A DNA stretch of 64,000 bases, taken from assembly GCF_005116445.1 (NCBI RefSeq), contig NZ_SWBQ01000001.1, forward strand, positions 1,413,734 to 1,477,733, in the 5' to 3' direction. Shown here piece after piece: positions 37,146 through 45,695 of this stretch. The translations under genes were made by a program, and so were the position numbers. Source of the DNA: Pedobacter frigoris. Lineage in GTDB: Bacteria > Bacteroidota > Bacteroidia > Sphingobacteriales > Sphingobacteriaceae. Every line of letters starts with the position of its first letter. The first letter of the stretch is position 1. The notes beneath the pieces were generated by a model. It was not told where the DNA came from. It saw nothing but the letters and a program-made list of their open reading frames with translations, and did no database searches.

Positions 37146-37235
37146 CAGCCGGGATTTGCGCGAGACATTAGTCCCTGTCGAATCCCGGCTGGTTCCCGTC
37201 TGATTCCCGTTTTGCACCAAGCTGGAAAAAACGGG
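37146..37235. repeat. Tandem hairpins of REP type
   Basis: CAGCCGGGATT (37146-37156) is the exact reverse complement of AATCCCGGCTG (37181-37191). Within the loop a second small pairing (CGAGACA with TGTCG) is possible. A further hairpin joins CCCGTTTT (37206-37213) and AAAACGGG (37228-37235). In between, the unit TTCCCGTCTGATTCCCG repeats itself. The element is GC-rich within an AT-rich spacer, as extragenic palindromic repeats are. It could equally be a terminator for the DUF2059 gene. Confidence 0.5.
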
Positions 37236-37273
37236 GACCGAGTGACGGTTAAGTGACTTCCAAGCAGCATCCT

Positions 37274-37423
37274 TCAGTAATCCTTGTCCCTAAGGATCAT
37301 AAAATACTCCTTATCCCTCTTTTCCATTTTAACCTCGTACTCAGGAAACTCATCATTTAAGCTCTTTTGCATCAATACATAAAAATCGTCTCGATTCATA
37401 CTCCCAACCACCTTCTGGATCAT
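37274..37423 (-). CDS. Small hypothetical protein, 49 codons
   Basis: Opens with ATG 37423 right after an in-frame stop; a second Met at codon 9 (MNRDDFYVLMQKS) could be the start. The product is charged and looks protein-like: SLNDEFPEYEVKMEKRDKEY, then FMILRDKDY. No family recognised. It may be a free-standing small protein or the surviving tail of a longer gene. Confidence 0.35.
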   Translation of the reverse strand: MIQKVVGSMNRDDFYVLMQKSLNDEFPEYEVKMEKRDKEYFMILRDKDY

Positions 37424-37601
37424 CTTTTAACATAAGTTGCACAGGTATATTGTAATTTCCTTTAAAATATCTCTCTGGTCTGTCTCAAGTTAAATTCATC
37501 CAATAATTGAATTTTTATAACAAATACCAACTCAGGATAGACAGTTTAAAATTTATTGCTAATTATGTCAATATTTTGATTTTATAAACATATTTTTGAA
37601 T

Positions 37602-38546
37602 ATGGCTCTTGATAATTTTAGAATTCTTGTTGAAAATGAAATCTCAGCATGGGACGATAAAACTGGCGTACGATACCATTTCCCAAGAAATAGATATTTG
37701 AACAGACTCCGCCCTGGTATGAAAATCATCTATTATAAAGGCCGGGTAGGAAACCAACAGCCTCAATATTTCGGCTACGGTGAGATAACAAAAATCTATC
37801 CTGTTTCAGATAGCTTAGATGACTACTACGCTGACATTACCAATTACATCCAATTCAATCAACCAGTCAATTTTAAACTAAATGGTGAATACTTAGAGGA
37901 CATTCAGACTTCAAATCATTTCAGACAGAATTCCGTTAGGGCTATTAGTGAAGACCGATTCTATAAAATACTGGAATTAGGCGAGTTAAGTTTAGTAAGA
38001 ACTGAGAATGATGAACAGCCAGTTATGGTGACTGAGCTACCTCCTATTGCCGACGTTAATATTAGTCCCGCCACTGCTTCATTGATAAAACCTGTAATAT
38101 CAAAAGGAAAAGGTAAGGGCTCCACTCCCAAGTATTACAATTCAAAAAAATCTACACTCCATGGTAATCAAGGCGAACTCCTTGTTATGAAATACCTTCG
38201 GGAAATTCTGACCGAAGTAGAATCTAGTACTTTAAGACACCATGCTATAGAAAATGAAAAAGATGGCTATGATATCTCATACAAAGGCCTGGATGGTCAG
38301 GAAGTATATATTGAGGTAAAAGCGACAAGCGCACCCTCCTTTCCCAGTTTTATAATCACCATTAACGAACTGACTGCAGCGGAGCGGCATGGTGCTGCTT
38401 ATCAGATTTATTTGGTGAATAAGGTTACATCGAAAGATGTTAAAATTGAGGTCGTTGAGGGAATAGTTGGATTGTTGGAAAAGGGGGAATTTGTGAAAAG
38501 TCCGGTGGCCTTTAAGATAGAAAAGTCTGTAACTCTTAGTCAATAA
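37602..38546 (+). CDS. DUF3883 PD-(D/E)XK protein with PUA/EVE-like N-terminal domain
   Basis: 314 aa from ATG 37602 (TTG 37596 is in frame but weaker). The first 110 residues look like an EVE/PUA-type fold, the kind that reads modified bases: WDDKTGVRYHFPRNRYLN, then GMKIIYYKGRVG and FGYGEITKIYPVSD. The C-terminal domain is DUF3883 (GNQGELLVMKYLREIL): a nuclease-type core with DGYDIS and, at Glu238 and Lys240, IEVKAT. The stop is 9 bp before the helicase gene. A modification-dependent nuclease is the likely role, by inference. Confidence 0.75.
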   Translation: MALDNFRILVENEISAWDDKTGVRYHFPRNRYLNRLRPGMKIIYYKGRVGNQQPQYFGYGEITKIYPVSDSLDDYYADITNYIQFNQPVNFKLNGEYLEDIQTSNHFRQNSVRAISEDRFYKILELGELSLVRTENDEQPVMVTELPPIADVNISPATASLIKPVISKGKGKGSTPKYYNSKKSTLHGNQGELLVMKYLREILTEVESSTLRHHAIENEKDGYDISYKGLDGQEVYIEVKATSAPSFPSFIITINELTAAERHGAAYQIYLVNKVTSKDVKIEVVEGIVGLLEKGEFVKSPVAFKIEKSVTLSQ

Positions 38547-38555
38547 CAAATCAAT

Positions 38556-41075
38556 ATGAAAAGGGCTGGAAATAAAATTTCCTTGGGCACTATAATACTA
38601 TGTATCATAAGCATAATTGGCTTGATTTATCTGTATAAGGTTTGGATTTACGATAAGAGAAAAAGAACGAAAATCAGAAAGATGCTTGGCGAAATAGAAT
38701 TCGGAATTGAGGAATTCTCCGAGCTTACAAACTTAGATTATTATTTCTCTAACTTTTCAATGCAGGCCTTCGATATAAAATTTTCGACTCTTCGCAAAAC
38801 AATACCTTCAGGATTTAAGTCCATTGGACTCGAACCCCAGGAATCAGAAAAAGTATCAACATTCGTCAATATAATTGACAATCTCCCCGCCCACCGCGCG
38901 GAATACAACGAGCGCTTTGTTCCCCATGAGATTAAAAAGTATACTGAGTTTTTCTCTTGCCTTGAAGAGTATCCACTCTCTGTGGATCAGATGCGAGCAG
39001 TAGTTACGGACGAGGACAATAACCTGGTCATCGCCGGCGCAGGAACAGGAAAAACGACCACCATCAGTGCAAAGGTTGCCTACATCTTAGAAAAAGGACT
39101 GGCCGGTCCAGAAGAGATGCTTATCATTTCCTTTACCCAAAATGCAGTAAAGGAGATGTACAATAGAACAATTGAGTTCTGCGCATGGCATCCGGATGTA
39201 GAAAAAATCACGGTTCGTACCTTTAATGGATTTGGTAATATGGTCTGCAGATCCTGCACGGATTATCCTATTAAATTAGCTTTCGACGATGAGTATGCTT
39301 GCAAGGCATTCCTTCAGGATAGCTTTGATGATCTCTTCCTCAATGATAAGGACTTCTCAAAAAAAGCCACAAACTTTATTACCTTATTTGATAGACCATT
39401 TGTAGATGAAAGTGAGTTCAAAACCAGAAATGAGTATCTCAAACATGAACGAGCACATAAATACGTCTCGCTCAATGGTATAAAAGTTAAAAGCCATCAG
39501 GAACTACAGATTGCGAACTTCCTATTACTTAATGGAATTTCCTTTATCTATGAGCAGAATTTTCCCTTGATGAGGGAGGATCTTAATCCACAATACCAGA
39601 GCTACGCACCGGACTTTTACCTACCTGATTATGAAATATACCATGAGCATTACGGAATCGATGAGAATGGCGATGTACCAGATTGGTTTGGATACAAACC
39701 ACCTTTTCAGAACGCGAGGGATCAATATCATAATGGCATACAGTGGAAAGAAAGCATTCATGCAAAGTACGAGACCAGACTCATCAAGACTTACTCCTTT
39801 CAGGCAAAAAGAGGGAGACTGTTGTTATATTTGAAGCAGCAGCTTGAAAATCTTGGAGTTGAGTTTAAGCCGATGAAAGCAGAGGATATACTCCCTGCCA
39901 TTAAAGAAACTGAGCACTACGAGAACTTTATAGGATTGGTTTATACATTTCTACAGTTGATGAAGTCAAATAATGCCAGTCCGGAGAACTTTAAACAGTT
40001 TAGTGGCGATCAGAGGCTTCGAGTATTTTTGGATGTATTTACGCCCCTATATCAAAGGTATGAGCAGAAGCTCATAGCCAATCACAGCATTGATTTCAGT
40101 GATATGATCAATTCTGCCGCCCATCGAATTAGTTCGAGTGAATATGATAAAAAATACAAATATATACTAGTAGATGAGTTTCAGGATATGTCACTGGGGA
40201 GATACGGATTGCTCAAAGCATTAAAAAAAGCTAACCCGTCAGCTAAACTTTATGCAGTTGGAGATGATTGGCAATCCATATTTCGTTTTACTGGAAGTGA
40301 TATTTCCATAATTACTGAATTCTCATCACATTTCGGTGTGAGCGCAAATTCCGAGGTACTCAAAACATACCGGTTCAATCGCGAAATACTCGAGTTAAGC
40401 AGCGGGTTTATTCAGAAAAACCCAGCCCAGCTTACGAAATCTCTTTCTTCAGAAATGGAGGCCTTACATCCTTCATTCGAACTCTGCCCGATTTCCGTCT
40501 ACGGATCAGCAGCCAGTCAGGCATTATTTAAATGGGACATGCTGAATGAAATAATTTCCAGAATCAGCCTCCAAAAACAATCAGCAAAAATATTCATTAT
40601 AGGTAGGTACAAGCACAATATGCCACCTGACCTAAATGAACTTCAGAAAAAATACACCAGCCACACTATCTCCTATTTCACGGCGCATAGCGCTAAGGGA
40701 TTAACCTGTGACTATGCAATCCTTATGGACTTGGATTCTGGTGTTTACGGTTTTCCTTCTGAGATGGCTGATGATCCGATTTTAAGTTATCTGCTTCACG
40801 AAGGCGATGATTTTGAAAATGCAGAAGAGCGAAGATTGTTCTATGTAGCCTTGACCAGAGCACGACATAAAGTATTTTTATTGTACAACCAATTTTCACC
40901 GAGCAAGTTTATAGATCAGCTCATTGCAGACAGAGTAGTATCTCATTCCGGCAGAAGTAATCAATTATGTCCCGAATGCAGTGGAATCCTTATGGAAAGA
41001 AAAGGGAAAGAAGAAAAATTTATCGGCTGCAGCAACTATCCTTCTTGTAGATATACAACTCCAATCGCAGGGTAA
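38556..41075 (+). CDS. UvrD-like helicase with nuclease insertion, N-terminal membrane anchor and C4 zinc finger
   Basis: 839 aa. A hydrophobic helix (residues 10-32, TIILCIISIIGLIYLYKVW) and a basic stretch start the protein. Walker A is AGAGTGKTTT (about 160-170), motif II is DEFQD (about 540), followed by GDDWQSIFRFTG, HSAKGLTCD and VALTRARH. Between motifs I and II, residues about 305-420 look like a PD-(D/E)XK nuclease: SHQELQIANFLLLNG, APDFYLP and YHEHYGID. The C terminus has a topoisomerase-type zinc finger (CPECSG, then CSNYPSC). It pairs with the DUF3883 gene 9 bp upstream. Confidence 0.88.
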   Translation: MKRAGNKISLGTIILCIISIIGLIYLYKVWIYDKRKRTKIRKMLGEIEFGIEEFSELTNLDYYFSNFSMQAFDIKFSTLRKTIPSGFKSIGLEPQESEKVSTFVNIIDNLPAHRAEYNERFVPHEIKKYTEFFSCLEEYPLSVDQMRAVVTDEDNNLVIAGAGTGKTTTISAKVAYILEKGLAGPEEMLIISFTQNAVKEMYNRTIEFCAWHPDVEKITVRTFNGFGNMVCRSCTDYPIKLAFDDEYACKAFLQDSFDDLFLNDKDFSKKATNFITLFDRPFVDESEFKTRNEYLKHERAHKYVSLNGIKVKSHQELQIANFLLLNGISFIYEQNFPLMREDLNPQYQSYAPDFYLPDYEIYHEHYGIDENGDVPDWFGYKPPFQNARDQYHNGIQWKESIHAKYETRLIKTYSFQAKRGRLLLYLKQQLENLGVEFKPMKAEDILPAIKETEHYENFIGLVYTFLQLMKSNNASPENFKQFSGDQRLRVFLDVFTPLYQRYEQKLIANHSIDFSDMINSAAHRISSSEYDKKYKYILVDEFQDMSLGRYGLLKALKKANPSAKLYAVGDDWQSIFRFTGSDISIITEFSSHFGVSANSEVLKTYRFNREILELSSGFIQKNPAQLTKSLSSEMEALHPSFELCPISVYGSAASQALFKWDMLNEIISRISLQKQSAKIFIIGRYKHNMPPDLNELQKKYTSHTISYFTAHSAKGLTCDYAILMDLDSGVYGFPSEMADDPILSYLLHEGDDFENAEERRLFYVALTRARHKVFLLYNQFSPSKFIDQLIADRVVSHSGRSNQLCPECSGILMERKGKEEKFIGCSNYPSCRYTTPIAG

Positions 41076-41105
41076 GTTTTTATACATCCTTCATCCGCAA
41101 CTTAA

Positions 41106-41258
41106 CGGATTTACGCTCACTTAGATACCCATGTGCTCAAGACGAAATTTAAAGATAACATTGGCCCGCTAATTACTATCGCTAGCAACAAAGGATTCGA
41201 GTATCTAAACGCCCCGCGTCATCTCAACTCGCATTTTGATTTTCAGATACTTGGGTGA
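41106..41258 (+). pseudogene. Decayed ORF of unknown origin
   Basis: Fifty codons follow an in-frame TAA with no start codon: HLDTHVLKTKFKDN, IGPLITIASNKGFEYL, NAPRHLNSHFDFQILG, then TGA. The wording is protein-like and differs from the noise in the other frames, so I take it as the tail of a lost gene. Family not recognised. Confidence 0.3.
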
Positions 41259-41261
41259 GTT

Positions 41262-41354
41262 CCCTATTTACCTATCATCAACAGCTCATTAACTAAATTA
41301 AAGAGGAAATATCCAAATGTCAAAAGACCGAGGATAAGGAATATGACATAAAAT
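41262..41354. repeat. 93-bp direct repeat, copy A (end of DUF3592 gene)
   Basis: This 93-bp stretch, covering the stop codon and last 30 codons of the DUF3592 gene, recurs at 43809-43901 in the same orientation. I count 6 mismatches, all in the first 40 bases; the last 55 are identical. Confidence 0.92.
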
Positions 41355-41677
41355 TTTTGAGGATTTTTACTGAGTATAATAAACTCCGCTGGATTTTCCG
41401 GAAGATAAAGTAATTCTACAATCTCGCCTTGTTTAAATAGCGAAGGTGAACTACCAAATGAATTTTGATGCGAAACATAAAACCCATCAGTCAACTTAAA
41501 TTTAACTATTGGGTGATAGCAAAGCGGACGAGTATGTCCGCCTATAACCAAATCAGTCACAACACCCTCAGTTTTTACAGCTTGTTTCCTATAGAGCTTA
41601 GTTTTGACTGACTGTGCCAAATAAAATACCAAAAAAATCACTCCGGTTAAACCGATTATCAAATTCTGCAATTCCAT
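41264..41677 (-). CDS. DUF3592 membrane protein
   Basis: 137 aa with two membrane helices (residues 5-22 and 112-130). The region between is a DUF3592 domain: VKTEGVVTDLVIGG, HPIVKFKLTDG and EIVELLYLPENPAEF. Function unknown. Its last 30 codons are copied 2.5 kb away at 43809-43901, so this locus has been rearranged. It starts at ATG 41677. Confidence 0.82.
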   Translation of the reverse strand: MELQNLIIGLTGVIFLVFYLAQSVKTKLYRKQAVKTEGVVTDLVIGGHTRPLCYHPIVKFKLTDGFYVSHQNSFGSSPSLFKQGEIVELLYLPENPAEFIILSKNPQKFYVIFLILGLLTFGYFLFNLVNELLMIGK

Positions 41678-41795
41678 AGCTTTAATTCAATGTATTACAA
41701 TAAATTGTAGTTATCGGCTATAAAATATTTATATAGTTTTCGTAGCCTTAATTTGATTCTAATATAGAAATTTGTTGTTAAATCAATTTGTGTTC

Positions 41796-43583
41796 CTAAC
41801 CAAACCCCTGCATAGTTGCATACGCCATTACTCGTTTATACCTAAAAGTACCCGACTCATATTTCTCCAGCCAAGCCCCACTCGTGTCCAAAAATGGGCT
41901 CTGACTTTTAGAAGCTGCATTTTTCTTAACCTTGTTATAGACCGACCTAAAATAATAATGGTTGAAGATTCGATTGTATTCGGTAAAATAGATATCTGCA
42001 ACGCGCATATTCCCACGGATGACGAGCATGTTTTCATCGTTACTATTCGTAGATGCCGTACTAAAATTTGCAGAGCCAGTAACTACCAGCGGATCACTAC
42101 TCAAAGGATCAACCAGCAAAAACTTAGAGTGAATGTAAGAAACATGTTTGTTCACCCCCAATTTCTGCGGAGAGATCTCCTTTGCCCACTGATAAAGGGA
42201 GTCCTTTAGATAGTTTCCAAAGGCCTGATAAACATTCTGTCTGTATCCGATCTTCACAAATGTTGATTTGTTCTTTTCTGTCGGAGCATCCTCTTTTTCC
42301 AACAAGAAAAAAGTAACCGCCGAAGTAGCATCGTTGTCCAATACGGCTTCTTTGAACAACTTATTGATACCAAAGGCAAGCGTAATGCAGGAAACACTTC
42401 GCGCACTATCTAGCATTTTCACATAACTTTCCAACACATCTGGTCCACGGCGTGGACTAAATACTGTGGTTATGCCCTCCGCAATATCCTCCAGACGGGT
42501 GTATCTGAAATTTGGCTGAAGATCCTCCACCGCAAGCTTTAACTCTTTGTTTTTGGCCATGCCGGTGTTCTTATCGTCTCCTGCTTGCGCACCTGGATCG
42601 GCAGACAGTATATTCCAATAGGCTAAGAACTTTTCCGCAACAGCTTCATTCCTGACCCAGTGGCCAACGTTTGTCTGCCCGTGAATCCCACCATCGGAAA
42701 TATTTGTAGATCCGGTCCATACCTCCTTGGCAACTGCTCCAATGGGCTTGTAGACCATAAACTTGTTGTGCTGGATATTACTTTTGTTGGCCTTGCGTTC
42801 AATAATCGCCGACATAGGAATTCCCGCAGCCTCTATAAAACGGATATTGTCTCTCCAGGGGAAAGCCTCTACGTCTTTCTGTTTTTTAGTATCATAACTC
42901 GAATTATCTTTAGCATCAATGATGATCTTGACCTTAACTCTTCTATCCAGTGCCAATTTTAGCTTATCCAGAAGCGGGCGATACCTGAATTCGTAAAAGC
43001 AGCAATAAAGCTTATCCCCTTCTACACATCTATCTACAAAGGCAAACATCGCCTCATCCAATTCTCTGCTGAGCCAGTCGAGGGCTTCCTGCTTTTTAAC
43101 CGGGTCCTGAATATCTTTTGGCCCTAGGTTATTGAACCTTATTCGGTATGCCTGACTACTGGCCACTCCCCTGTTAAAAAAGACGTCGTGTTCCTGATCG
43201 CTGAAAAGTGGCTCGGTGCTGATCTCCAGTGCAATAGGATCGGCAGATCTGTCCAGCGCATTTGGTGTTCCCTTAATCGGATGAAACCAATAGGTATACC
43301 TGGAATTGTCCTTACAGGTAAAATCGTCCCATACAAAACTCTGTACCGGGTGATCCTCAGTACTCACCACCGTATCTTCATTGGGATCTGGAATAATTTC
43401 TTTGAATACTTTGTACCCTTTGATATACCGCCTGTTGCCCGACTGCTGATCTAGCCGCTCGACGGCAAAACCAAGCAGTCCGGCAGTATCTGCCTGTCTG
43501 AAATCAATAGCAAAAGAAATGGTGTTGACGCCGGATATCGCGTATACAGTGTATCCGGAAACGAGATCTGATTTAGCCCTCAT
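41796..43583 (-). CDS. Phospholipase D-like protein with two HKD motifs
   Basis: 595 aa. An N-terminal beta domain of about 130 residues (VNTISFAIDFRQ, FVWDDFTCKDNSRYTYWF) is followed by two PLD domains. HKD motif 1 is IQHNKFMVYK with GSTNIS behind it, and motif 2 is YIHSKFLLVD with GSANFS. Both His, both Lys and the Gly-Ser steps are kept, so one active site can form. PLD proteins may be phosphodiesterases, lipases or nucleases. No signal peptide is seen, so a cytosolic or effector role is open. Confidence 0.87.
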   Translation of the reverse strand: MRAKSDLVSGYTVYAISGVNTISFAIDFRQADTAGLLGFAVERLDQQSGNRRYIKGYKVFKEIIPDPNEDTVVSTEDHPVQSFVWDDFTCKDNSRYTYWFHPIKGTPNALDRSADPIALEISTEPLFSDQEHDVFFNRGVASSQAYRIRFNNLGPKDIQDPVKKQEALDWLSRELDEAMFAFVDRCVEGDKLYCCFYEFRYRPLLDKLKLALDRRVKVKIIIDAKDNSSYDTKKQKDVEAFPWRDNIRFIEAAGIPMSAIIERKANKSNIQHNKFMVYKPIGAVAKEVWTGSTNISDGGIHGQTNVGHWVRNEAVAEKFLAYWNILSADPGAQAGDDKNTGMAKNKELKLAVEDLQPNFRYTRLEDIAEGITTVFSPRRGPDVLESYVKMLDSARSVSCITLAFGINKLFKEAVLDNDATSAVTFFLLEKEDAPTEKNKSTFVKIGYRQNVYQAFGNYLKDSLYQWAKEISPQKLGVNKHVSYIHSKFLLVDPLSSDPLVVTGSANFSTASTNSNDENMLVIRGNMRVADIYFTEYNRIFNHYYFRSVYNKVKKNAASKSQSPFLDTSGAWLEKYESGTFRYKRVMAYATMQGFG

Positions 43584-43687
43584 GAGATGTAATTTAGATT
43601 AACGTTAACTATTTGTAATAAAGATAGTTAAACAAATTAAAATCTCAGTTAAAATCTTATTAAGATTATCATCTATGACGCAGTCAG

Positions 43688-43807
43688 CTAAAGCTTTTGC
43701 AAAGCTTCTCTCACCATGTCTTTGTTGGTTTTAGAAATGGGTATCTTTTCTCCGGACATCAAAAGTAGAATACCACCGTCTTCTCTTAACCAGCTTTTTA
43801 GGCGTCC
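43688..43807 (-). pseudogene. C-terminal remnant of a LytTR regulator
   Basis: Reading the minus strand gives LKSWLREDGGILLLMSGEK, IPISKTNKDMVREALQ, KL and a TAG stop (43690-43688). This is the typical end of a LytTR domain, comparable with the end of the intact regulator at 1479-2237 (GYLLLNDDTRIPISRGKKENV). Only about 37 codons remain, cut at 43807 next to the duplicated DUF3592 tail. Confidence 0.7.
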
Positions 43808-43808
43808 A

Positions 43809-43901
43809 CCCTATTTGCCCATCATCAAAAGCTCATAAGCTAAACTAAAGAGGAAATATCCAAATGTCAAAAGACCGAGGATAAGGAATATGACATAAAA
43901 T
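43809..43901 (-). pseudogene. 93-bp direct repeat, copy B: tail of a DUF3592 gene
   Basis: Carries the last 30 codons and TAG stop of a DUF3592 gene, about 94 percent identical to 41262-41354. The reading frame and stop codon remain, but no upstream part of the gene is present. Confidence 0.85.
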
Positions 43902-44042
43902 ATTATCTAGCAGTAATGCGATAATTAAAAATTATACATCGTTTTTTGTTATCAGAAGGGTTTGCTAAATCCTCCAACACGAACTATTAATACAATAAAA
44001 TGAATAACTTTATATATTGAATTAACCGGCTCTCTATCAAAT

Positions 44043-45152
44043 ATGAATTGGACATTATCAAATCACTGCCTGGCATTTTTATTATTATTGTCAAGTTTCT
44101 CTTTGGCTCAAAGCAAAAAATTGCCGAAGAATGTGAAGCAAGCGGTAGCATATCTGGAGCTGGAATGCCCTGACAGTTTAAAAGCGCTCATTAAACAAAC
44201 CGAACCAAATGAGCTAAAAAAGTTAGTGTACCCGACGGGGAAAAGCTTTAAAGTGCTGTTTGATTGGCTATATGGAGATGACGAAAGCCCGAAATTGATT
44301 AACTATATAGAAAGTAGAGGCATTAATAATTATCAGAAAGAGCTAATATTAACAGCATTCAGGAACCACATACTTTCAAATCATATAACTGAAAAAGAAG
44401 TATTTATTAGTTATAAACAGCAGGAAAGAAAGCTCGAGGCTGAAAATGCAATTAGATATAGTACCGATAGTTTAAACGGTGTGTATATCCCAAAAGACTT
44501 GGAGGAATGCTTTTTACAAATCAATTCGTTTTGGCCTGACAGCACCAGAAACAACGTTAGACAATGGGCTGAAGATATCTTTGGAGCAAGGGCACATTTG
44601 GGTTTTGGGATGTGGGTGAGAAACAATTGGGGTCTTTGGGGAGGTTCCCGTCTTAGTGCCTATTTCAACAATTTAGGCATTGATCATCCTGATGAAATGT
44701 CGGGGGTAATCTTGACTTCGTATCATCGAAAGCTCAATAACAAAAGCATTGACTTACAACAGCAATTGGAAGCTATCCGGGAATCCCATAAAAACGCCGA
44801 TAGTATTGCTTTGAAACAAAAGAAAGAGCGGTATGAGTCTTATAAACTTGGAGATACCCTATTATTTCGTTATAAACACGGATTCGTAAGTGAAAAACAG
44901 GAAGATTTATATGACGACGACGATTGTATAGCAAAGGGAATAGTTACCGCAAAAAATGAAAAGGATTTTCTAATTAAAGTAAAAGTAATTAAGAGCTGTG
45001 ATCCAAAAGGAATTATCTATTATGATAATGAAAACCTCATGATATTCAACCAGAAAACAAAAGTGATGGAAAAACCAAAAAAAAGATTGATTCTGCGTAT
45101 TAAACTTGGAAAAGAATATTGGAGTAGTTATTTAGATTGGGATAACCTGTAA
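44043..45152 (+). CDS. Secreted protein with DUF6794-like repeats
   Basis: 369 aa with a signal peptide (FSLAQSK). Residues about 155-240 match DUF6794: YIPKDLEECFLQINSF, FGMWVRNNWGLWGGSRL and LGIDHPDEMSGVILTSYHR. The preceding part (LPKNVKQAVAYLELECPDSL) looks like a worn first copy of the same unit. A charged C-terminal region follows (KLGDTLLFRYKHGF). Function unknown. The next gene is 26 bp downstream on the same strand. Confidence 0.75.
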   Translation: MNWTLSNHCLAFLLLLSSFSLAQSKKLPKNVKQAVAYLELECPDSLKALIKQTEPNELKKLVYPTGKSFKVLFDWLYGDDESPKLINYIESRGINNYQKELILTAFRNHILSNHITEKEVFISYKQQERKLEAENAIRYSTDSLNGVYIPKDLEECFLQINSFWPDSTRNNVRQWAEDIFGARAHLGFGMWVRNNWGLWGGSRLSAYFNNLGIDHPDEMSGVILTSYHRKLNNKSIDLQQQLEAIRESHKNADSIALKQKKERYESYKLGDTLLFRYKHGFVSEKQEDLYDDDDCIAKGIVTAKNEKDFLIKVKVIKSCDPKGIIYYDNENLMIFNQKTKVMEKPKKRLILRIKLGKEYWSSYLDWDNL

Positions 45153-45178
45153 TTTCTTAATATGAACTTATTTATACG

Positions 45179-45613
45179 ATGATACGTCTACTCAGCATCC
45201 TAGCATTACTTCTGATTTCTTGTTCTCCAAAGGAGACTAAATTACTCGACTTCGGAGATTTTACAATTGAAGTTCCAAATCATTGGCAGCAAGTTAAATT
45301 GAGGGGAATTGATAGCTACGTAGGAAGAATTAAAATTAATGACCATGAAAGTGCAGAATTTGATCTTGGAGCATATTCTAATAATTTGGATGGCGATGAC
45401 CAAACCTACGAATATCTGACCATTGACAATAAGAAAGCTAAAATAGTCAGACCGAAAATTTCAGGGAAGGGAATGACTGGTGTGTACATTGAGAGCCTCG
45501 GTGACTCCTACGGTGATAGAGACAGATTTCAACTTAATGGCCAGAATCTCACATCAGCCAATGAACAGCTTTTAATTAAAGCCCTGAAGACTTTAAAATT
45601 TAATCGCAAGTAA
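45179..45613 (+). CDS. Hypothetical lipoprotein
   Basis: 144 aa. A short lipoprotein signal with LLLISCSPKE at its cleavage site. The mature part begins TIEVPNHWQQVKLRGIDSYV and is beta-rich, like small periplasmic lipoproteins of Bacteroidota that share this opening with PsbP/DUF1795-type proteins. I do not assign a family. Probably co-transcribed with the DUF6794 gene. Confidence 0.6.
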   Translation: MIRLLSILALLLISCSPKETKLLDFGDFTIEVPNHWQQVKLRGIDSYVGRIKINDHESAEFDLGAYSNNLDGDDQTYEYLTIDNKKAKIVRPKISGKGMTGVYIESLGDSYGDRDRFQLNGQNLTSANEQLLIKALKTLKFNRK

Positions 45614-45695
45614 GAACAACTGAACTAGATATAAATCAAACTCAATTGCAAAGACGACAAGTTAAAGACTATTGACCCAGACGATTGTCCAACAC

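Larger units (their letters stand above)
37062..37601. other. Long intergenic region with palindromes and a small ORF
   Basis: About 540 bases. It holds a pair of hairpin-forming palindromes (37146-37235) and a 49-codon minus-strand ORF (37274-37423), both listed separately. The rest, AT-rich from 37440 on, should carry the promoter of the DUF3883 gene. No tRNA or further gene is seen. Confidence 0.5.
43584..44042. other. Non-coding stretch carrying two gene remnants
   Basis: About 460 bases. It contains the tail of a LytTR regulator gene and a copy of the DUF3592 tail (both listed separately), then AT-rich sequence that should promote the DUF6794 gene at 44043. No intact gene is seen. Confidence 0.6.
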
